A DNA stretch of 64,000 nt from Prevotella sp. (GCA_017554105.1 JAFZIY010000007.1:40286-104285), one strand, 5' to 3'. Positions 1 through 9,724 are shown, counted from the first letter of the stretch. The notes: generated by a model from the letters alone, not told the origin. Made by a program: numbers and translations.

Positions 1-1137
1 CCTCTGGCACCTACCGACTTCAGCATACGTTTTGTGGGAACAAACAAGGTGAAACTCAGTTGGCAGCCAGTAAACGACCCTCAGGAGTCGTCGGCAAAGC
101 CAACGTCGTATATGCTCTACACCTCTGTCTCAGGCGGCGACTTTGACAACGGACAGCCCGTGAGAGGCAACTCCTGCCAGATGGAACTTCAACCCGACAT
201 ACTTTACAACTTCCGCGTGACGGCAGTAAACAAGGGCGGCGAGAGTTTCCCCACAGAGCAGTTGTCGGCAGCATACCATGAGGGAGCATCGCGTACCGTG
301 ATGGTTGTTAACGGATTCCACAGACTATCGTCACCCGCCATCTATGAGACATCAAGTGAGCAGGGCTTCGACCTGAACGAGGATGCTGGTGTCACCTACG
401 GTCCAACGGCAGGATGGTGCGGAGCACAGACAGCATTCAGCAAGAGCACCATAGGTGTTATAAGTTCTACGGGATTAGGATTCAGCGGCAACGAACTGCA
501 GGGTAAGTTCATTGCAGGCAACGATTTCAACTACGCTACGACACATGCCGATGCTATATTGTCTACAGGCAAGTATAACGTTGTAAGTTGTTCGAGTACC
601 GCAGTTGAGAACGGAAGCGTCAACCTCGAGGACTACTACTGTATCGACCTCATTCTGGGACTGGAAAAGAACGACGGGCATTCGCTCATTAAATATAAGT
701 CGTTCAGCCAGAAGATGCAACGACTACTGAAAAACTACACTCGGAGCGGTGGACGTCTGCTCGTCAGCGGTTCATATGTCGGGTCAGACATGCAGTCAGA
801 CAGCGAGCGCGAATTCCTCAGTGACGTGCTGAAGGTGGCAAACTATGGTGAGACACCATCACGTTTCTATACAAATATCGACGGCATGGGTACAACGTTC
901 GACATCTACCGCACCCTTAACGAGGAGCACTATGCCGCCACTTCACCAGATGTACTCCACCCTGTGGGCTCTGCCTTCTGTGCACTTCTCTATGGTGATG
1001 GACGTGGTGCCAGCGTGGCATACGACGGTCGCGACTATAAGTCGTTCGTAATGGGATTCCCCTTCGAGTGCATCACGTCATACAGCAAGCGCCATGCGGT
1101 AATGAGAGGAATACTGTCGTTCCTCATGAAAGACTGA
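1..1137 (+). CDS. C-terminal part of FN3/golvesin-type exported protein (partial)
   Basis: The reading frame is open from the first base and ends at TGA 1135-1137, so the true start lies to the left of the window; 378 residues are visible. The first ~85 residues look like a fibronectin type III domain (KVKLSWQPV, then YNFRVTAVNKGGESFPTE). The rest resembles the C-terminal region of Bacteroidales proteins usually annotated as xanthan lyase or golvesin C-terminal-like proteins, with alternating hydrophobic strands and a GGRLLVSGSYVGSDM segment suggesting a flavodoxin- or glutaminase-like fold. These proteins are typically exported and act in cell-wall or polysaccharide metabolism, but the catalytic part is not in view. 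The family name is recognised from overall similarity only; the enzymatic role is not established. Confidence 0.6.
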   Translation, partial: PLAPTDFSIRFVGTNKVKLSWQPVNDPQESSAKPTSYMLYTSVSGGDFDNGQPVRGNSCQMELQPDILYNFRVTAVNKGGESFPTEQLSAAYHEGASRTVMVVNGFHRLSSPAIYETSSEQGFDLNEDAGVTYGPTAGWCGAQTAFSKSTIGVISSTGLGFSGNELQGKFIAGNDFNYATTHADAILSTGKYNVVSCSSTAVENGSVNLEDYYCIDLILGLEKNDGHSLIKYKSFSQKMQRLLKNYTRSGGRLLVSGSYVGSDMQSDSEREFLSDVLKVANYGETPSRFYTNIDGMGTTFDIYRTLNEEHYAATSPDVLHPVGSAFCALLYGDGRGASVAYDGRDYKSFVMGFPFECITSYSKRHAVMRGILSFLMKD

Positions 1138-1181
1138 ACGAGCCTAATTCATACAGAGCAAACATTAAAACAACGACGATA

Positions 1182-1487
1182 ATGAAAATACAAGCAAACG
1201 CTTCTGGAACAAGAAGCATAGAGGTAAGTGAGGAGCATTTGCAGACTATTGAGCGCTACTCTCTGCTGAAGAACCTCGTCGATAGCAACGGCATCGTTGA
1301 CGAGGCAGTGCTCGACAAGCTGAAACTCAACGTGCGTTCTATTCTTGAATCGCAACCATCAGCCGACAAGAGCTTGCTGGACCTGTGTCTCGATGTCATA
1401 TACAACCCTAACATGAAGGCGCTGGGACTACACAACCTCGTGCTGCTCTACATCGAATACACGCAGAAAGAAGAAAGCGAGCAATAG
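1182..1487 (+). CDS. small conserved hypothetical protein (101 aa)
   Basis: This 101-residue protein starts at ATG 1182, 44 bases after the preceding gene, and ends 5 bases before the YgiQ start, so it is probably translated with its neighbour. An in-frame start further upstream at 1068 lies inside the previous gene and is unlikely. The sequence is mostly alpha-helical and acidic, with no signal peptide, membrane segment or cysteine motif: a short strand-like start (IQANASGTRSIEVSEEHLQ) and then predicted helices. I do not recognise the family. The position suggests a gene that travels with the radical SAM gene, but a functional link is only inference. Confidence 0.6.
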   Translation: MKIQANASGTRSIEVSEEHLQTIERYSLLKNLVDSNGIVDEAVLDKLKLNVRSILESQPSADKSLLDLCLDVIYNPNMKALGLHNLVLLYIEYTQKEESEQ

Positions 1488-1492
1488 AACGA

Positions 1493-3412
1493 ATGGCGCA
1501 ACTCACCGATTTCCTTCCTACTACCAAGAAAGAAATGCAACTCCTGGGGTGGGAAGTTGCCGACGTAATACTGTTCTCTGGCGATGCCTATGTCGACCAT
1601 CCCTCGTTCGGGGCAGCTGTCATAGGGCGCGTGCTACAGAGCAAGGGGTATCGTGTGGCTATCGTACCACAACCCGACTGGCACGGTGACTTCCGCGACT
1701 TCAAGAAACTGGGGCGACCCCGACTCTTCTTTGGCATTTCGCCAGGATGTATGGACTCTATGGTGAACAAGTATACTGCCAATAGAAGACTGCGTTCTGA
1801 GGATGCTTACAGTCCTGACGGACGGCACGACTGCCGACCAGAATATCCCACCATCGTTTACACAAAGATTCTGAAAAGCCTGTTTCCTGATGTTCCTGTT
1901 ATTCTTGGAGGCATCGAGGCTTCGATGAGACGACTCACCCATTACGACTACTGGCAAGACAGACTCCGCCCATGCATATTGTGCGACAGCGGAGGCGACC
2001 TGCTGAGTTACGGCATGGGCGAGAAGACTATTGTGCGTATTGCCGAGAGACTTGATGCCGGCATGAGTATTGATGATATGTACGACCTGCCTCAGACGGT
2101 TTTCCTAACGACAAAAGAGAATATTCCAGGAGGCATCGGCGACAACGACATAGTGCTTCATTCCCACGAGGAGTGCCTGCAAAACAAGAAGGCAGAGGCA
2201 GAGAACTACCGCCATATAGAAGAGGAGTCGAACAAGATGCACGCCCAACGGCTTATACAAAAGGTGGGGAACAAGTATGCCGTAGTGAATCCTCCCTATC
2301 CACCTATGACCACAGAGGAACTGGATGCCTCTTTCGACCTTCCCTACACCCGTCTGCCGCATCCCAAGTACAAGGATAAGCGAATACCAGCCTACGAGAT
2401 GATAAAGCATTCCGTGAACCTTCATCGCGGATGTTTCGGAGGCTGCGCCTTCTGCACCATATCTGCACATCAGGGTAAGTTCGTCGTGTGCCGCTCCAAG
2501 AAGAGCATCATGAACGAAGTGAAGGAAGTAGTTAAGTTGCCTGACTTCAAGGGATATCTCTCCGACCTCGGCGGACCATCTGCCAATATGTACGGCATGC
2601 ATGGCAAGAACATAAATGCCTGCGAGAAGTGCAAGCGACCATCGTGCATACATCCTGCCATCTGTCCTAACCTCAACACCGACCACTCACGCCTGCTCGA
2701 CATCTATCATGCCGTAGACGCCCTGCCTGAAGTCAAGAAGAGTTTCATCGGCAGTGGAGTGCGCTACGACCTTCTGCTGCATGTGTCGAAAGACGAGAAG
2801 AGCAACGAGGCCGCGCGACAATATACCCGCGAACTTATCTGCAAACATGTCAGCGGCCGTCTAAAGGTGGCTCCAGAGCATACCTGCGATGAGGTGCTGC
2901 GACTGATGCGCAAGCCAAGTTTCAAGTTGTTCGAGCAGTTCAAGCGCGTATTCGACAAGATAAACCGTGAGGAAAACATGAGACAGCAACTGATACCTTA
3001 TTTCATCAGTTCGCATCCAGGATGCCGCGAGGAACACATGGCGGAACTTGCTGTACTGACAAAGCGAATGGACTTTCATCTCGAGCAAGTGCAGGACTTC
3101 ACTCCGACGCCAATGACCATCGCGACAGAGACTTGGTACACAGGATACGACCCCTACACATTGGAGCCCGTTTTCAGCGCCAAGACCCAGCGCGAGAAAC
3201 TTGCTCAGCGTCAGTTCTTCTTCTGGTACAAACCCGAAGAGAGAAGAGCCATAGAACAGGAACTGAGACGTATCGGACGACAAGACCTCATCAGGCAACT
3301 GTATCCTCAGCCTGCAGGCAACTACCAGCCAAGAGAAAGGAAACGTCAAGAAAGGGACGAGAGAAATCGTGGCAACCGCAGGAACCGGGACGGCAGGCAA
3401 CGGAGACGATAG
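1493..3412 (+). CDS. ygiQ: YgiQ family radical SAM protein
   Basis: This 639-residue protein matches the YgiQ (UPF0313) family: an N-terminal cobalamin-binding-like region (residues ~15-200, with ILGGIEASMRRLTHYDYW), a central radical SAM domain and a basic C-terminal tail. The 4Fe-4S cysteines are Cys314, Cys318 and Cys321 in HRGCFGGCAFC, the CX3CX2C radical SAM signature. A further cysteine cluster (CEKCKRPSCIHPAIC) follows, as expected for the family. The last ~40 residues are extremely rich in Arg, Gln and Asn, like nucleic-acid-binding tails, which fits a possible RNA substrate. The exact reaction of YgiQ is not known. The start ATG lies 5 bases after the small upstream gene. Confidence 0.92.
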   Translation: MAQLTDFLPTTKKEMQLLGWEVADVILFSGDAYVDHPSFGAAVIGRVLQSKGYRVAIVPQPDWHGDFRDFKKLGRPRLFFGISPGCMDSMVNKYTANRRLRSEDAYSPDGRHDCRPEYPTIVYTKILKSLFPDVPVILGGIEASMRRLTHYDYWQDRLRPCILCDSGGDLLSYGMGEKTIVRIAERLDAGMSIDDMYDLPQTVFLTTKENIPGGIGDNDIVLHSHEECLQNKKAEAENYRHIEEESNKMHAQRLIQKVGNKYAVVNPPYPPMTTEELDASFDLPYTRLPHPKYKDKRIPAYEMIKHSVNLHRGCFGGCAFCTISAHQGKFVVCRSKKSIMNEVKEVVKLPDFKGYLSDLGGPSANMYGMHGKNINACEKCKRPSCIHPAICPNLNTDHSRLLDIYHAVDALPEVKKSFIGSGVRYDLLLHVSKDEKSNEAARQYTRELICKHVSGRLKVAPEHTCDEVLRLMRKPSFKLFEQFKRVFDKINREENMRQQLIPYFISSHPGCREEHMAELAVLTKRMDFHLEQVQDFTPTPMTIATETWYTGYDPYTLEPVFSAKTQREKLAQRQFFFWYKPEERRAIEQELRRIGRQDLIRQLYPQPAGNYQPRERKRQERDERNRGNRRNRDGRQRRR

Positions 3413-3443
3413 ATATCAATATCTTATATTATATTGGATTTTG

Positions 3444-4499
3444 TCAACGTACCACTATCGTCTTGAACCAGTCACTTAAGACACCAGCATACTGATTCTG
3501 GGAATCGCTAACCAGCACAATAACCTGAGAACCATCGTCGAGACGCGGACCAAGACACATTCCCTCGTAGTTGGCAAATGAATAGTTGAGCAGCGAAAGA
3601 CTTGTACGCCACTTGCAAACAAGATGCTTATGCACAAATGGGGAATTGTCATTCAGAGGTTCGCTGACAGGAACCTGAGCCTCTTTTCTTATGTCAACAG
3701 CATAGATTTTCATTATCGAGAACGCTCCAAGATAATCTGAAGGGATATGCACCTCACGCTCCAGCACGAGCAGCCTGTCCTTTCCGAGAGCAGTAATCGC
3801 GCTGACACCTTTTAGGAAAGTCTTTAATTCTACTTTCTTCTCTGCCACATCCATCTTGTAGGCATACTGTCGCATATTACCATTGAGATCGGTACTTATA
3901 AGTCGCAACCGCTGCTCCACCCCATTGTCGACCGTTGCCATCTCACCATCTCCTTCGAGAGGACATTCGGTAGTTGTCCAGAACACGTTACTCTCGACGT
4001 CATAGGCCAGCGACTCCAGTCCTCTGTTGGCATGTGTCTTCCCCCTTAGGTCGCCGAAGTTGAGCCGTCTTCCAGTTTCCGATAATACGCCATCATTTCC
4101 CAGTTTATCGATAGCAAACTCCTTCACCTCATTGTCTTCCTCGCCGACAATGAAAAAAGACTTCGACTCTGCGCGAAGCACTATGTCCTCATAGTCACGG
4201 TTTTTCTCACCCGTAGGTAAAGAATAAACACGGTTTGCATTTCTAATGTCACCCGTCTTAGAGTCAATATCCATTCTCACGAATACCACCTCGCCGCTCT
4301 TCCCTTTGTCGCTTACAAGCGCATAAAGGTCGCCGTCCAAGTTTACTATACCACTATAGTTGCCCGCAGGTATCGCCGTTCCGAAGTCATGAGCACCATT
4401 CTCACGCACCAGCACCACACTGTCCTTATCCTCAGCCATTACCGTCAAAGTGACCAGCGCCAGCATCAGCGTGCATATTATTTTGCTTGTTATTTTCAT
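3444..4499 (-). CDS. exported phytase-like esterase-domain protein
   Basis: The 351-residue product starts with a clear signal peptide (MKITSKIICTLMLALVTLTVMAED), so it is exported to the periplasm or beyond. The start was placed at 4499 rather than at the in-frame TTG at 4532, because that upstream start overlaps a -7 promoter box. The mature part looks like the 'esterase-like activity of phytase' family: repeated beta-strand segments with DLYALVSDKGKSGEVVFVRMDID, RDYEDIVL and RGLESLAYD, as in beta-propeller phytase-like proteins that contact substrate through acidic loops. The substrate cannot be told. The gene runs convergently with the YgiQ gene and alone, so it is probably monocistronic. 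Confidence 0.75.
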   Translation of the reverse strand: MKITSKIICTLMLALVTLTVMAEDKDSVVLVRENGAHDFGTAIPAGNYSGIVNLDGDLYALVSDKGKSGEVVFVRMDIDSKTGDIRNANRVYSLPTGEKNRDYEDIVLRAESKSFFIVGEEDNEVKEFAIDKLGNDGVLSETGRRLNFGDLRGKTHANRGLESLAYDVESNVFWTTTECPLEGDGEMATVDNGVEQRLRLISTDLNGNMRQYAYKMDVAEKKVELKTFLKGVSAITALGKDRLLVLEREVHIPSDYLGAFSIMKIYAVDIRKEAQVPVSEPLNDNSPFVHKHLVCKWRTSLSLLNYSFANYEGMCLGPRLDDGSQVIVLVSDSQNQYAGVLSDWFKTIVVR

Positions 4500-4529
4500 T
4501 TCGTAACAATATATGTAGTTTTTCGGGTG

Positions 4530-4537
4530 CAAAGATA
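4530..4537 (-). promoter_or_regulatory. -7 promoter box (TATCTTTG) for the phytase-like gene
   Basis: On the minus strand the bases read TATCTTTG, a full match to the Bacteroidetes -7 consensus TAnnTTTG, 30 bases upstream of the chosen ATG. No strong TTTG -33 element is visible, but the box is well placed. Confidence 0.6.
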
Positions 4538-4706
4538 CGAAAACTAACTGCTATAATGCAAAAGCATTTGGAAGAAAATCACTTTTTTCTTGTCACAGGA
4601 ATAGCATCTGACATCTTCAGAAACGGCAAGTGAGACGGTCAGGAGACACTTCTTGTCATACGACAAAATTTCAGTCAAAAAGCGTAAAAAATGTTATGGC
4701 ATGATG

Positions 4707-4734
4707 TTTGTATCGTATTAATTGTGTAATTTTG
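4707..4734 (+). promoter_or_regulatory. putative promoter of clpC
   Basis: A TTTG at 4707-4710 is followed after 16 bases by TAATTTTG at 4727-4734, which matches TAnnTTTG. The spacing is slightly short of the usual ~20. The predicted transcript would carry a leader of about 28 bases before the clpC ATG at 4768. The 4538-4700 stretch between the two divergent genes is AT-rich and shows no further feature that I can name. Confidence 0.5.
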
Positions 4735-4767
4735 TACCGATAAATAATATAGAAAGGAAAAAAGATT

Positions 4768-7263
4768 ATGGCCAACAGAAGCCAAATGTCACCCAAAGTG
4801 TCCGAAATACTCGCCTTCAGCAAGGAGGAGGCAATGAGACTGGCGAGCAGAGCGGTGGGTCCTGAGCATATGATGCTCGGCATCCTCAGGGGGAAGAACA
4901 GCCCCGTGAAGGATTTCCTCACCATCATGGACATTGACATGGATAACATGAAAGAGTCGCTCGAGGAGAAGATTCACCAAGACGACTACGAGAAAGTGCT
5001 GGCATCGTCAGACCTTTACCTCAACGAGCAGGCAAGCAACATACTGAAACTTGCTGTGCTCGAGGCACGCGTGCAGCACATGCAGATTGTAGATGAGCAG
5101 CACCTGCTGCTGGCAATGCTTCACGACCAAACAGGAAACGGCGTGAAGAGCATACTGGAGGATAACAATATGACCTACAAAGACGCTTTGGCATACTTCC
5201 AAAAGAAGGAGAGCCAGACAAAAGACGGTATCGACTTCCCCGAGGAAGACGAGGAAGAGGGCGTTGTACCAACCGGCTCTAACGACGAGAAGCATACGGC
5301 AAGTCAGACACAGACGAAGAAGACAGGGGGCAAGACTCCTGTCATCGACGCCTTTGCAACCGACCTCACGCAAGCAGCACGAGACGGAAAACTCGACCCT
5401 GTTGTTGGACGCTCGAAGGAAATGCAGCGCGTGGTAGAGATACTATGTAGAAGGAAAAAGAACAACCCCATTCTCATCGGAGAACCTGGAGTTGGAAAGA
5501 GCGCTATCGTGGAAGGACTGGCGCAGATGATAGCCAAGCGACAGACATCACCCGTGCTGTTCGGAAAACGACTCGTCAACCTCGATATGACTGGAATGGT
5601 GGCAGGAACAAAGTACAGAGGACAGTTCGAAGAGCGCATCAAGGCTCTCTTGAAAGAACTGGAGCAAAACCCTGATATCATTGTATTTATAGACGAGATA
5701 CACACCCTCATAGGTGCTGGTGGTGCAGCAGGCGCAATGGATGCGGCAAACATCATGAAGCCAGCATTGGCAAGAGGCACCATACAATGCATCGGAGCGA
5801 CTACTCTTGACGAGTATCGCAACTCTATAGAGAAAGACGGAGCCTTGGAACGCAGGTTCCAGAAAGTGCTCGTAGAGCCTACAACGGCCGAGGAAACTCT
5901 CGAAATACTGCACAACATCAAAGAGCGCTACGAGGAGCACCACAACGTGACATATACCGACGAGGCGCTGACAGCGTGTGTCAAACTGACAGAACGCTAC
6001 ATCACAGACCGTGCCTTCCCTGATAAGGCTATCGACGCGATGGACGAGGTGGGCTCAAGAGTACACCTGCAGCATGCCGAAGTGCCTGAGGTTATCGTCA
6101 AACTGCAGAAGCAGATTGAGGAGATGAACGAGAAGAAGCACACGGCTGTGAAGAGGCAGAACTTCGAAATGGCCATCAGTTGTCGCGACGAGCAGACCAG
6201 GCTGGAGCAGGAACTGGAACGACAGAATCGTCTCTGGACAGAGGGAAGCAAGGAAAGCCGCGAGACCGTTACGGAGGAAGCCGTTGCTGATGTGGTATCT
6301 ATGACATCAGGAGTGCCCGTACAACGTATGGCTGAGTCGGAAGGCTCACGACTGAGCCGCATGGCCGACGAACTGAAGGCAAGCGTGGTGGCACAGGACA
6401 AGGCGATAGAGAAGATGGTAAAGGCCATACAGCGCAACCGCGTGGGACTGAAAGAGCCCAACCACCCCATCGGAGCATTCATGTTCCTTGGTCCTACAGG
6501 AGTGGGAAAGACATACCTCGCAAAGAAACTCGCTGAGCAGATGTTCGGCTCGGAAGATGCGCTGATACGTATCGACATGAGCGAATACTCCGAGAGTTTC
6601 AACACTTCACGCCTCGTGGGAGCACCTCCGGGATACGTAGGTTATGAGGAAGGCGGACAACTGACTGAGAAAGTACGCCGTAAGCCATACTCCATCGTGC
6701 TACTCGACGAGATTGAGAAGGCACACGGCAACGTCTTCAACATGATGCTTCAGGTGCTTGACGAGGGAAGACTGACCGACGGTAACGGACGACTCATCGA
6801 CTTCCGCAACACAGTTATCATAATGACCAGCAATGCTGGAACAAGACAACTGAAAGAGTTCGGCAGGGGTGTGGGATTCAATGCCGGAGGCACAGGACTG
6901 GCTATGGACGAGAAGGACAAGGAATATGCTCGCAGCATCATCCAGAAGAGCCTGTCGAAGCAGTTCTCTCCTGAGTTCCTCAACCGTCTCGACGAGATAA
7001 TCACCTTCGACCAACTCGACCTCAACGCGATAAAGAAGATTATTGACATCGAACTGCGCGGACTCTACAAGCGAGTGGAAGACCTCGGATACCATCTCGA
7101 GATCTCAGACGCCAAGAAAGAGGAGGTGGCAGAAAAGGGATACGACGTGCAATATGGAGCACGCCCCCTGAAAAGGGCTATCCAGAACCACATCGAGGAC
7201 GTGGTATGCGAGAAGATTCTTTCAGGCGAACTGAAGCAGGGCGACACGATAAAGATTGAATAA
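4768..7263 (+). CDS. clpC: ATP-dependent Clp protease ATP-binding subunit ClpC
   Basis: An 831-residue Hsp100 unfoldase that delivers substrates to ClpP. Two Clp N-terminal repeats occupy residues ~5-145, followed by a linker rich in acidic and polar residues. The first AAA+ module has Walker A GEPGVGKS at 238-245 and the IDEIHTLIGAG Walker B. A UVR-type coiled segment around residues 445-490 (FEMAISCRDEQTRLEQEL) marks it as ClpC-like rather than ClpB-like. The second AAA+ module has GPTGVGKT at 575-582 and LLDEIEKAH. Length and order fit the family. The next gene begins 6 bases after the stop, so the two are probably co-transcribed. Confidence 0.95.
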   Translation: MANRSQMSPKVSEILAFSKEEAMRLASRAVGPEHMMLGILRGKNSPVKDFLTIMDIDMDNMKESLEEKIHQDDYEKVLASSDLYLNEQASNILKLAVLEARVQHMQIVDEQHLLLAMLHDQTGNGVKSILEDNNMTYKDALAYFQKKESQTKDGIDFPEEDEEEGVVPTGSNDEKHTASQTQTKKTGGKTPVIDAFATDLTQAARDGKLDPVVGRSKEMQRVVEILCRRKKNNPILIGEPGVGKSAIVEGLAQMIAKRQTSPVLFGKRLVNLDMTGMVAGTKYRGQFEERIKALLKELEQNPDIIVFIDEIHTLIGAGGAAGAMDAANIMKPALARGTIQCIGATTLDEYRNSIEKDGALERRFQKVLVEPTTAEETLEILHNIKERYEEHHNVTYTDEALTACVKLTERYITDRAFPDKAIDAMDEVGSRVHLQHAEVPEVIVKLQKQIEEMNEKKHTAVKRQNFEMAISCRDEQTRLEQELERQNRLWTEGSKESRETVTEEAVADVVSMTSGVPVQRMAESEGSRLSRMADELKASVVAQDKAIEKMVKAIQRNRVGLKEPNHPIGAFMFLGPTGVGKTYLAKKLAEQMFGSEDALIRIDMSEYSESFNTSRLVGAPPGYVGYEEGGQLTEKVRRKPYSIVLLDEIEKAHGNVFNMMLQVLDEGRLTDGNGRLIDFRNTVIIMTSNAGTRQLKEFGRGVGFNAGGTGLAMDEKDKEYARSIIQKSLSKQFSPEFLNRLDEIITFDQLDLNAIKKIIDIELRGLYKRVEDLGYHLEISDAKKEEVAEKGYDVQYGARPLKRAIQNHIEDVVCEKILSGELKQGDTIKIE

Positions 7264-7269
7264 CAGCAG

Positions 7270-8646
7270 ATGAGTTATATCAATGACTTCTTCTCTCAAC
7301 TAAGCGGATTATTATGGGGATGGCCCATGATAATCCTCTTGCTTGGTACGCATATCTTCCTCACCATAAGGCTGAAATTCCCACAGAGGCATATTATGAA
7401 GGCCGTGAAACTAAGCCTGAAACCTGACAAAGGCTCGAAAGGTGACGTTTCGCAGTTCGGCGCACTTGCCACAGCACTTGCAGCAACCATAGGCACAGGC
7501 AACATCGTGGGAGTGGCTACGGCTGTGGCCTTAGGAGGACCAGGGGCTGTGATGTGGTGCTGGCTTACAGGACTCTTCGGAATATCCACGAAATATGCCG
7601 AGGGACTGTTGGCCGTGAAATATCGTGAGCGAACACCAGAGGGAAGAATGCTAGGCGGTCCTATGTATGCTTTGGAAAAGGGCATGCATTGCAAATGGCT
7701 GGCCGTACTCTTCGCACTATTCACCGCCGTTGCCGCCTTCGGAATAGGCAACACCGTGCAAGCCAACGCAATAGCGACCTTGACTCAAGAGACCTACAAC
7801 ATCTCGCCAGTCATCGTGGGCATAGTCCTGGCGGCGCTCATCGCAGCAGTGATCCTCGGTGGCATTAAGAGCATCGCCAAAGTATGCATAGCACTCGTGC
7901 CTTTCATGGCTGTACTCTACATAATAGGCTGCATCGTGATTCTCGTCATCAATGGCGAATATGTGTGGCCAGCCATCAAACTGATTGCGTCGTCGGCATT
8001 CACCAGTCAGGCCGCCGGCGGTGGTTTTGCAGGAAGCACCATAATGCTTGCGGCACGCTATGGTATTGCCCGAGGACTGTTCTCCAACGAGAGCGGAATG
8101 GGAAGCGCACCTATTGTAGCGTCTGCAGCACAAACACGCAACCCTGTCAGACAGGCACTCGTGTCATCGTCCGGCACATTCTGGGATACTGTGGTGATTT
8201 GCGCCCTGACAGGAATAGTGATCGTCAGCAGCGTCATAGCCTACCCGGACATCAGTCACGAGAATGGAGCGACGCTCACGAAGATGGCATTCTCTAAGAT
8301 ACCATACATCGGAGCACCCTTGCTCACGTTCGGACTATTGACCTTCGCATTTAGCACCATACTCGGATGGGAACTCTATGGAGAACGCGCCGTAGAATAC
8401 CTGAAAGGAAGGAAATGGACAAGATACTATCGCATACTCTATATTGCAGCAGTCTTCATCGGCAGCGTGATGAACCTTACCGTAGTGTGGAACATTGCCG
8501 ACTGCATGAACGCACTGATGGCTGTGCCCAATCTTATATCTCTGCTTTTCCTTAGCGGAGTGCTTGTGTCTGAGACGCGCAAGTATCTTTGGGAAAAGCA
8601 ACTTGACCAAGATATGGAGAATGACGAAATGACAGGAATGGTATAA
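7270..8646 (+). CDS. sodium:alanine/glycine symporter, AgcS family
   Basis: A 458-residue inner-membrane protein with about ten hydrophobic helices. The N-terminal region contains the family signature GTGNIVGVATAVALGGPGAVMW followed by LTGLFGISTKYAEGLLAVKYR, and a second conserved stretch reads ARGLFSNESGMGSAPIVASAAQT. These are hallmarks of the alanine or glycine:cation symporter family, which imports small neutral amino acids with sodium. The gene follows clpC by 6 bases and likely shares its transcript. After its stop there is only an AT-rich spacer before the sigma factor gene. Confidence 0.9.
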   Translation: MSYINDFFSQLSGLLWGWPMIILLLGTHIFLTIRLKFPQRHIMKAVKLSLKPDKGSKGDVSQFGALATALAATIGTGNIVGVATAVALGGPGAVMWCWLTGLFGISTKYAEGLLAVKYRERTPEGRMLGGPMYALEKGMHCKWLAVLFALFTAVAAFGIGNTVQANAIATLTQETYNISPVIVGIVLAALIAAVILGGIKSIAKVCIALVPFMAVLYIIGCIVILVINGEYVWPAIKLIASSAFTSQAAGGGFAGSTIMLAARYGIARGLFSNESGMGSAPIVASAAQTRNPVRQALVSSSGTFWDTVVICALTGIVIVSSVIAYPDISHENGATLTKMAFSKIPYIGAPLLTFGLLTFAFSTILGWELYGERAVEYLKGRKWTRYYRILYIAAVFIGSVMNLTVVWNIADCMNALMAVPNLISLLFLSGVLVSETRKYLWEKQLDQDMENDEMTGMV

Positions 8647-8702
8647 ATATTAAAAATATTTAAATTTATCAATCCCGAAGTACAACCAAAGGATTTTTTT
8701 CT

Positions 8703-8710
8703 TAATTTTG
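8703..8710 (+). promoter_or_regulatory. -7 promoter box (TAATTTTG) of the primary sigma factor gene
   Basis: TAATTTTG matches the TAnnTTTG consensus and lies 71 bases before the ATG at 8782. That leaves a leader of roughly 65 bases, in which AAGGGA sits about 10 bases before the start. No clear -33 TTTG is seen. Confidence 0.5.
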
Positions 8711-8781
8711 CAACGTTTTAGCGCTTTGAAGCAGATATTTATTTGATTGTCAACAAGTTACATATTTTTAAGGGATAAAAG

Positions 8782-9654
8782 ATGAGACAACTGAAGATTC
8801 AGAAAAGTATTACTAACCGTTCTAGCGAGGCACTCGACAAGTATCTCGTTGAGATTGGACGTGCACCACTTATTTCCATTGACGAGGAAATAGAACTTGC
8901 ACAGAAAATCAAAAAGGGCGGTCGCGAAGGCGAAAGAGCAAAGGACAAACTGGTTACTGCCAATTTGCGCTTTGTCGTTTCTGTCGCTAAGCAATACCAA
9001 CACCAGGGACTGACACTAACTGACCTTATCGACGAGGGTAACATCGGCCTTATCAAGGCTGCACAGAAATTTGACGAGACACGTGGATTCAAGTTCATCT
9101 CCTATGCCGTATGGTGGATCAGGCAGAGCATCCTGCAAGCAATTGCAGAACAAAGCCGCATCGTAAGGCTACCTCTGAATCAGGTGGGTTCGCTGAGCAA
9201 AATCAACCACGAGATTAACAGGTTCGAACAGCAAAACCAGCGCCATCCTTCAGTAAACGAACTCGCTGACAAGACAAACATCGACGAGGAGAAAATAGCA
9301 CAAAGCCTTGCTGCTGACGGTCATCACGTGAGCATCGACGCACCGTTCCAGGATGGTGAGGACAATTGTATGCTCGATGTTATGGCAAGTGGCGACGACA
9401 GCCGTACCGACCGTAATGTAGACCACGAGTCAATGGCTCAGGAACTTGACACCGTACTTAATAAGGTGCTGAAAGAGAGGGAGATTACCATCATTCGCGA
9501 GTGCTTCGGCATTGGACGTCCAGAGAAAGGTCTCGAGGAGATTGGCGACCAACTGGGGCTCACCCGTGAGCGCGTGCGCCAGATTCGCGAGAAAAGCATC
9601 GCAAAACTTCGCGACAGCGGCAATGCAAAAATACTTATGAAGTATCTGGGTTAA
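8782..9654 (+). CDS. rpoD: RNA polymerase primary sigma factor (sigma-70 family)
   Basis: A 290-residue sigma-70 protein of the short type used as the primary sigma factor in Bacteroidetes, lacking the long acidic region 1.1. Region 1.2 (LDKYLVEIGRAPLISIDEEIELAQKI) starts near residue 14. Region 2 contains NLRFVVSVAKQYQHQGL, DLIDEGNIGL and TRGFKFISYAVWWIRQSI, which recognise and melt the -7 box. Region 3 follows (HPSVNELADKTNI), and region 4 ends in the helix-turn-helix GLTRERVRQIREK that contacts the -33 element. Its promoter target TTTG/TAnnTTTG is seen before many genes here, which agrees with the assignment. The gene stands alone and ends in a terminator. Confidence 0.95.
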   Translation: MRQLKIQKSITNRSSEALDKYLVEIGRAPLISIDEEIELAQKIKKGGREGERAKDKLVTANLRFVVSVAKQYQHQGLTLTDLIDEGNIGLIKAAQKFDETRGFKFISYAVWWIRQSILQAIAEQSRIVRLPLNQVGSLSKINHEINRFEQQNQRHPSVNELADKTNIDEEKIAQSLAADGHHVSIDAPFQDGEDNCMLDVMASGDDSRTDRNVDHESMAQELDTVLNKVLKEREITIIRECFGIGRPEKGLEEIGDQLGLTRERVRQIREKSIAKLRDSGNAKILMKYLG

Positions 9655-9680
9655 AAGGGAATTATTCCCGAAAACAAATA

Positions 9681-9715
9681 AAAGGCTGCAACTCTTTCTA
9701 AGTGCAGCCTTTTTT
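9681..9715 (+). terminator. Rho-independent terminator after rpoD
   Basis: The stem AGGCTGCA / TGCAGCCT encloses a 12-base loop and is followed by a run of T residues. It lies 27 bases after the rpoD stop codon. Confidence 0.9.
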
Positions 9716-9724
9716 CGTTGTCTA

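Noticed and set aside
4694-4712. Sigma-54-like promoter before clpC (TGGCATG-N4-TTGTA)
   Set aside because: The spacing fits, but the -12 GC is GT here and the -24 element has a mismatch; Bacteroidetes rarely use sigma-54 for such genes, and a TTTG/TAnnTTTG promoter overlaps the same place.
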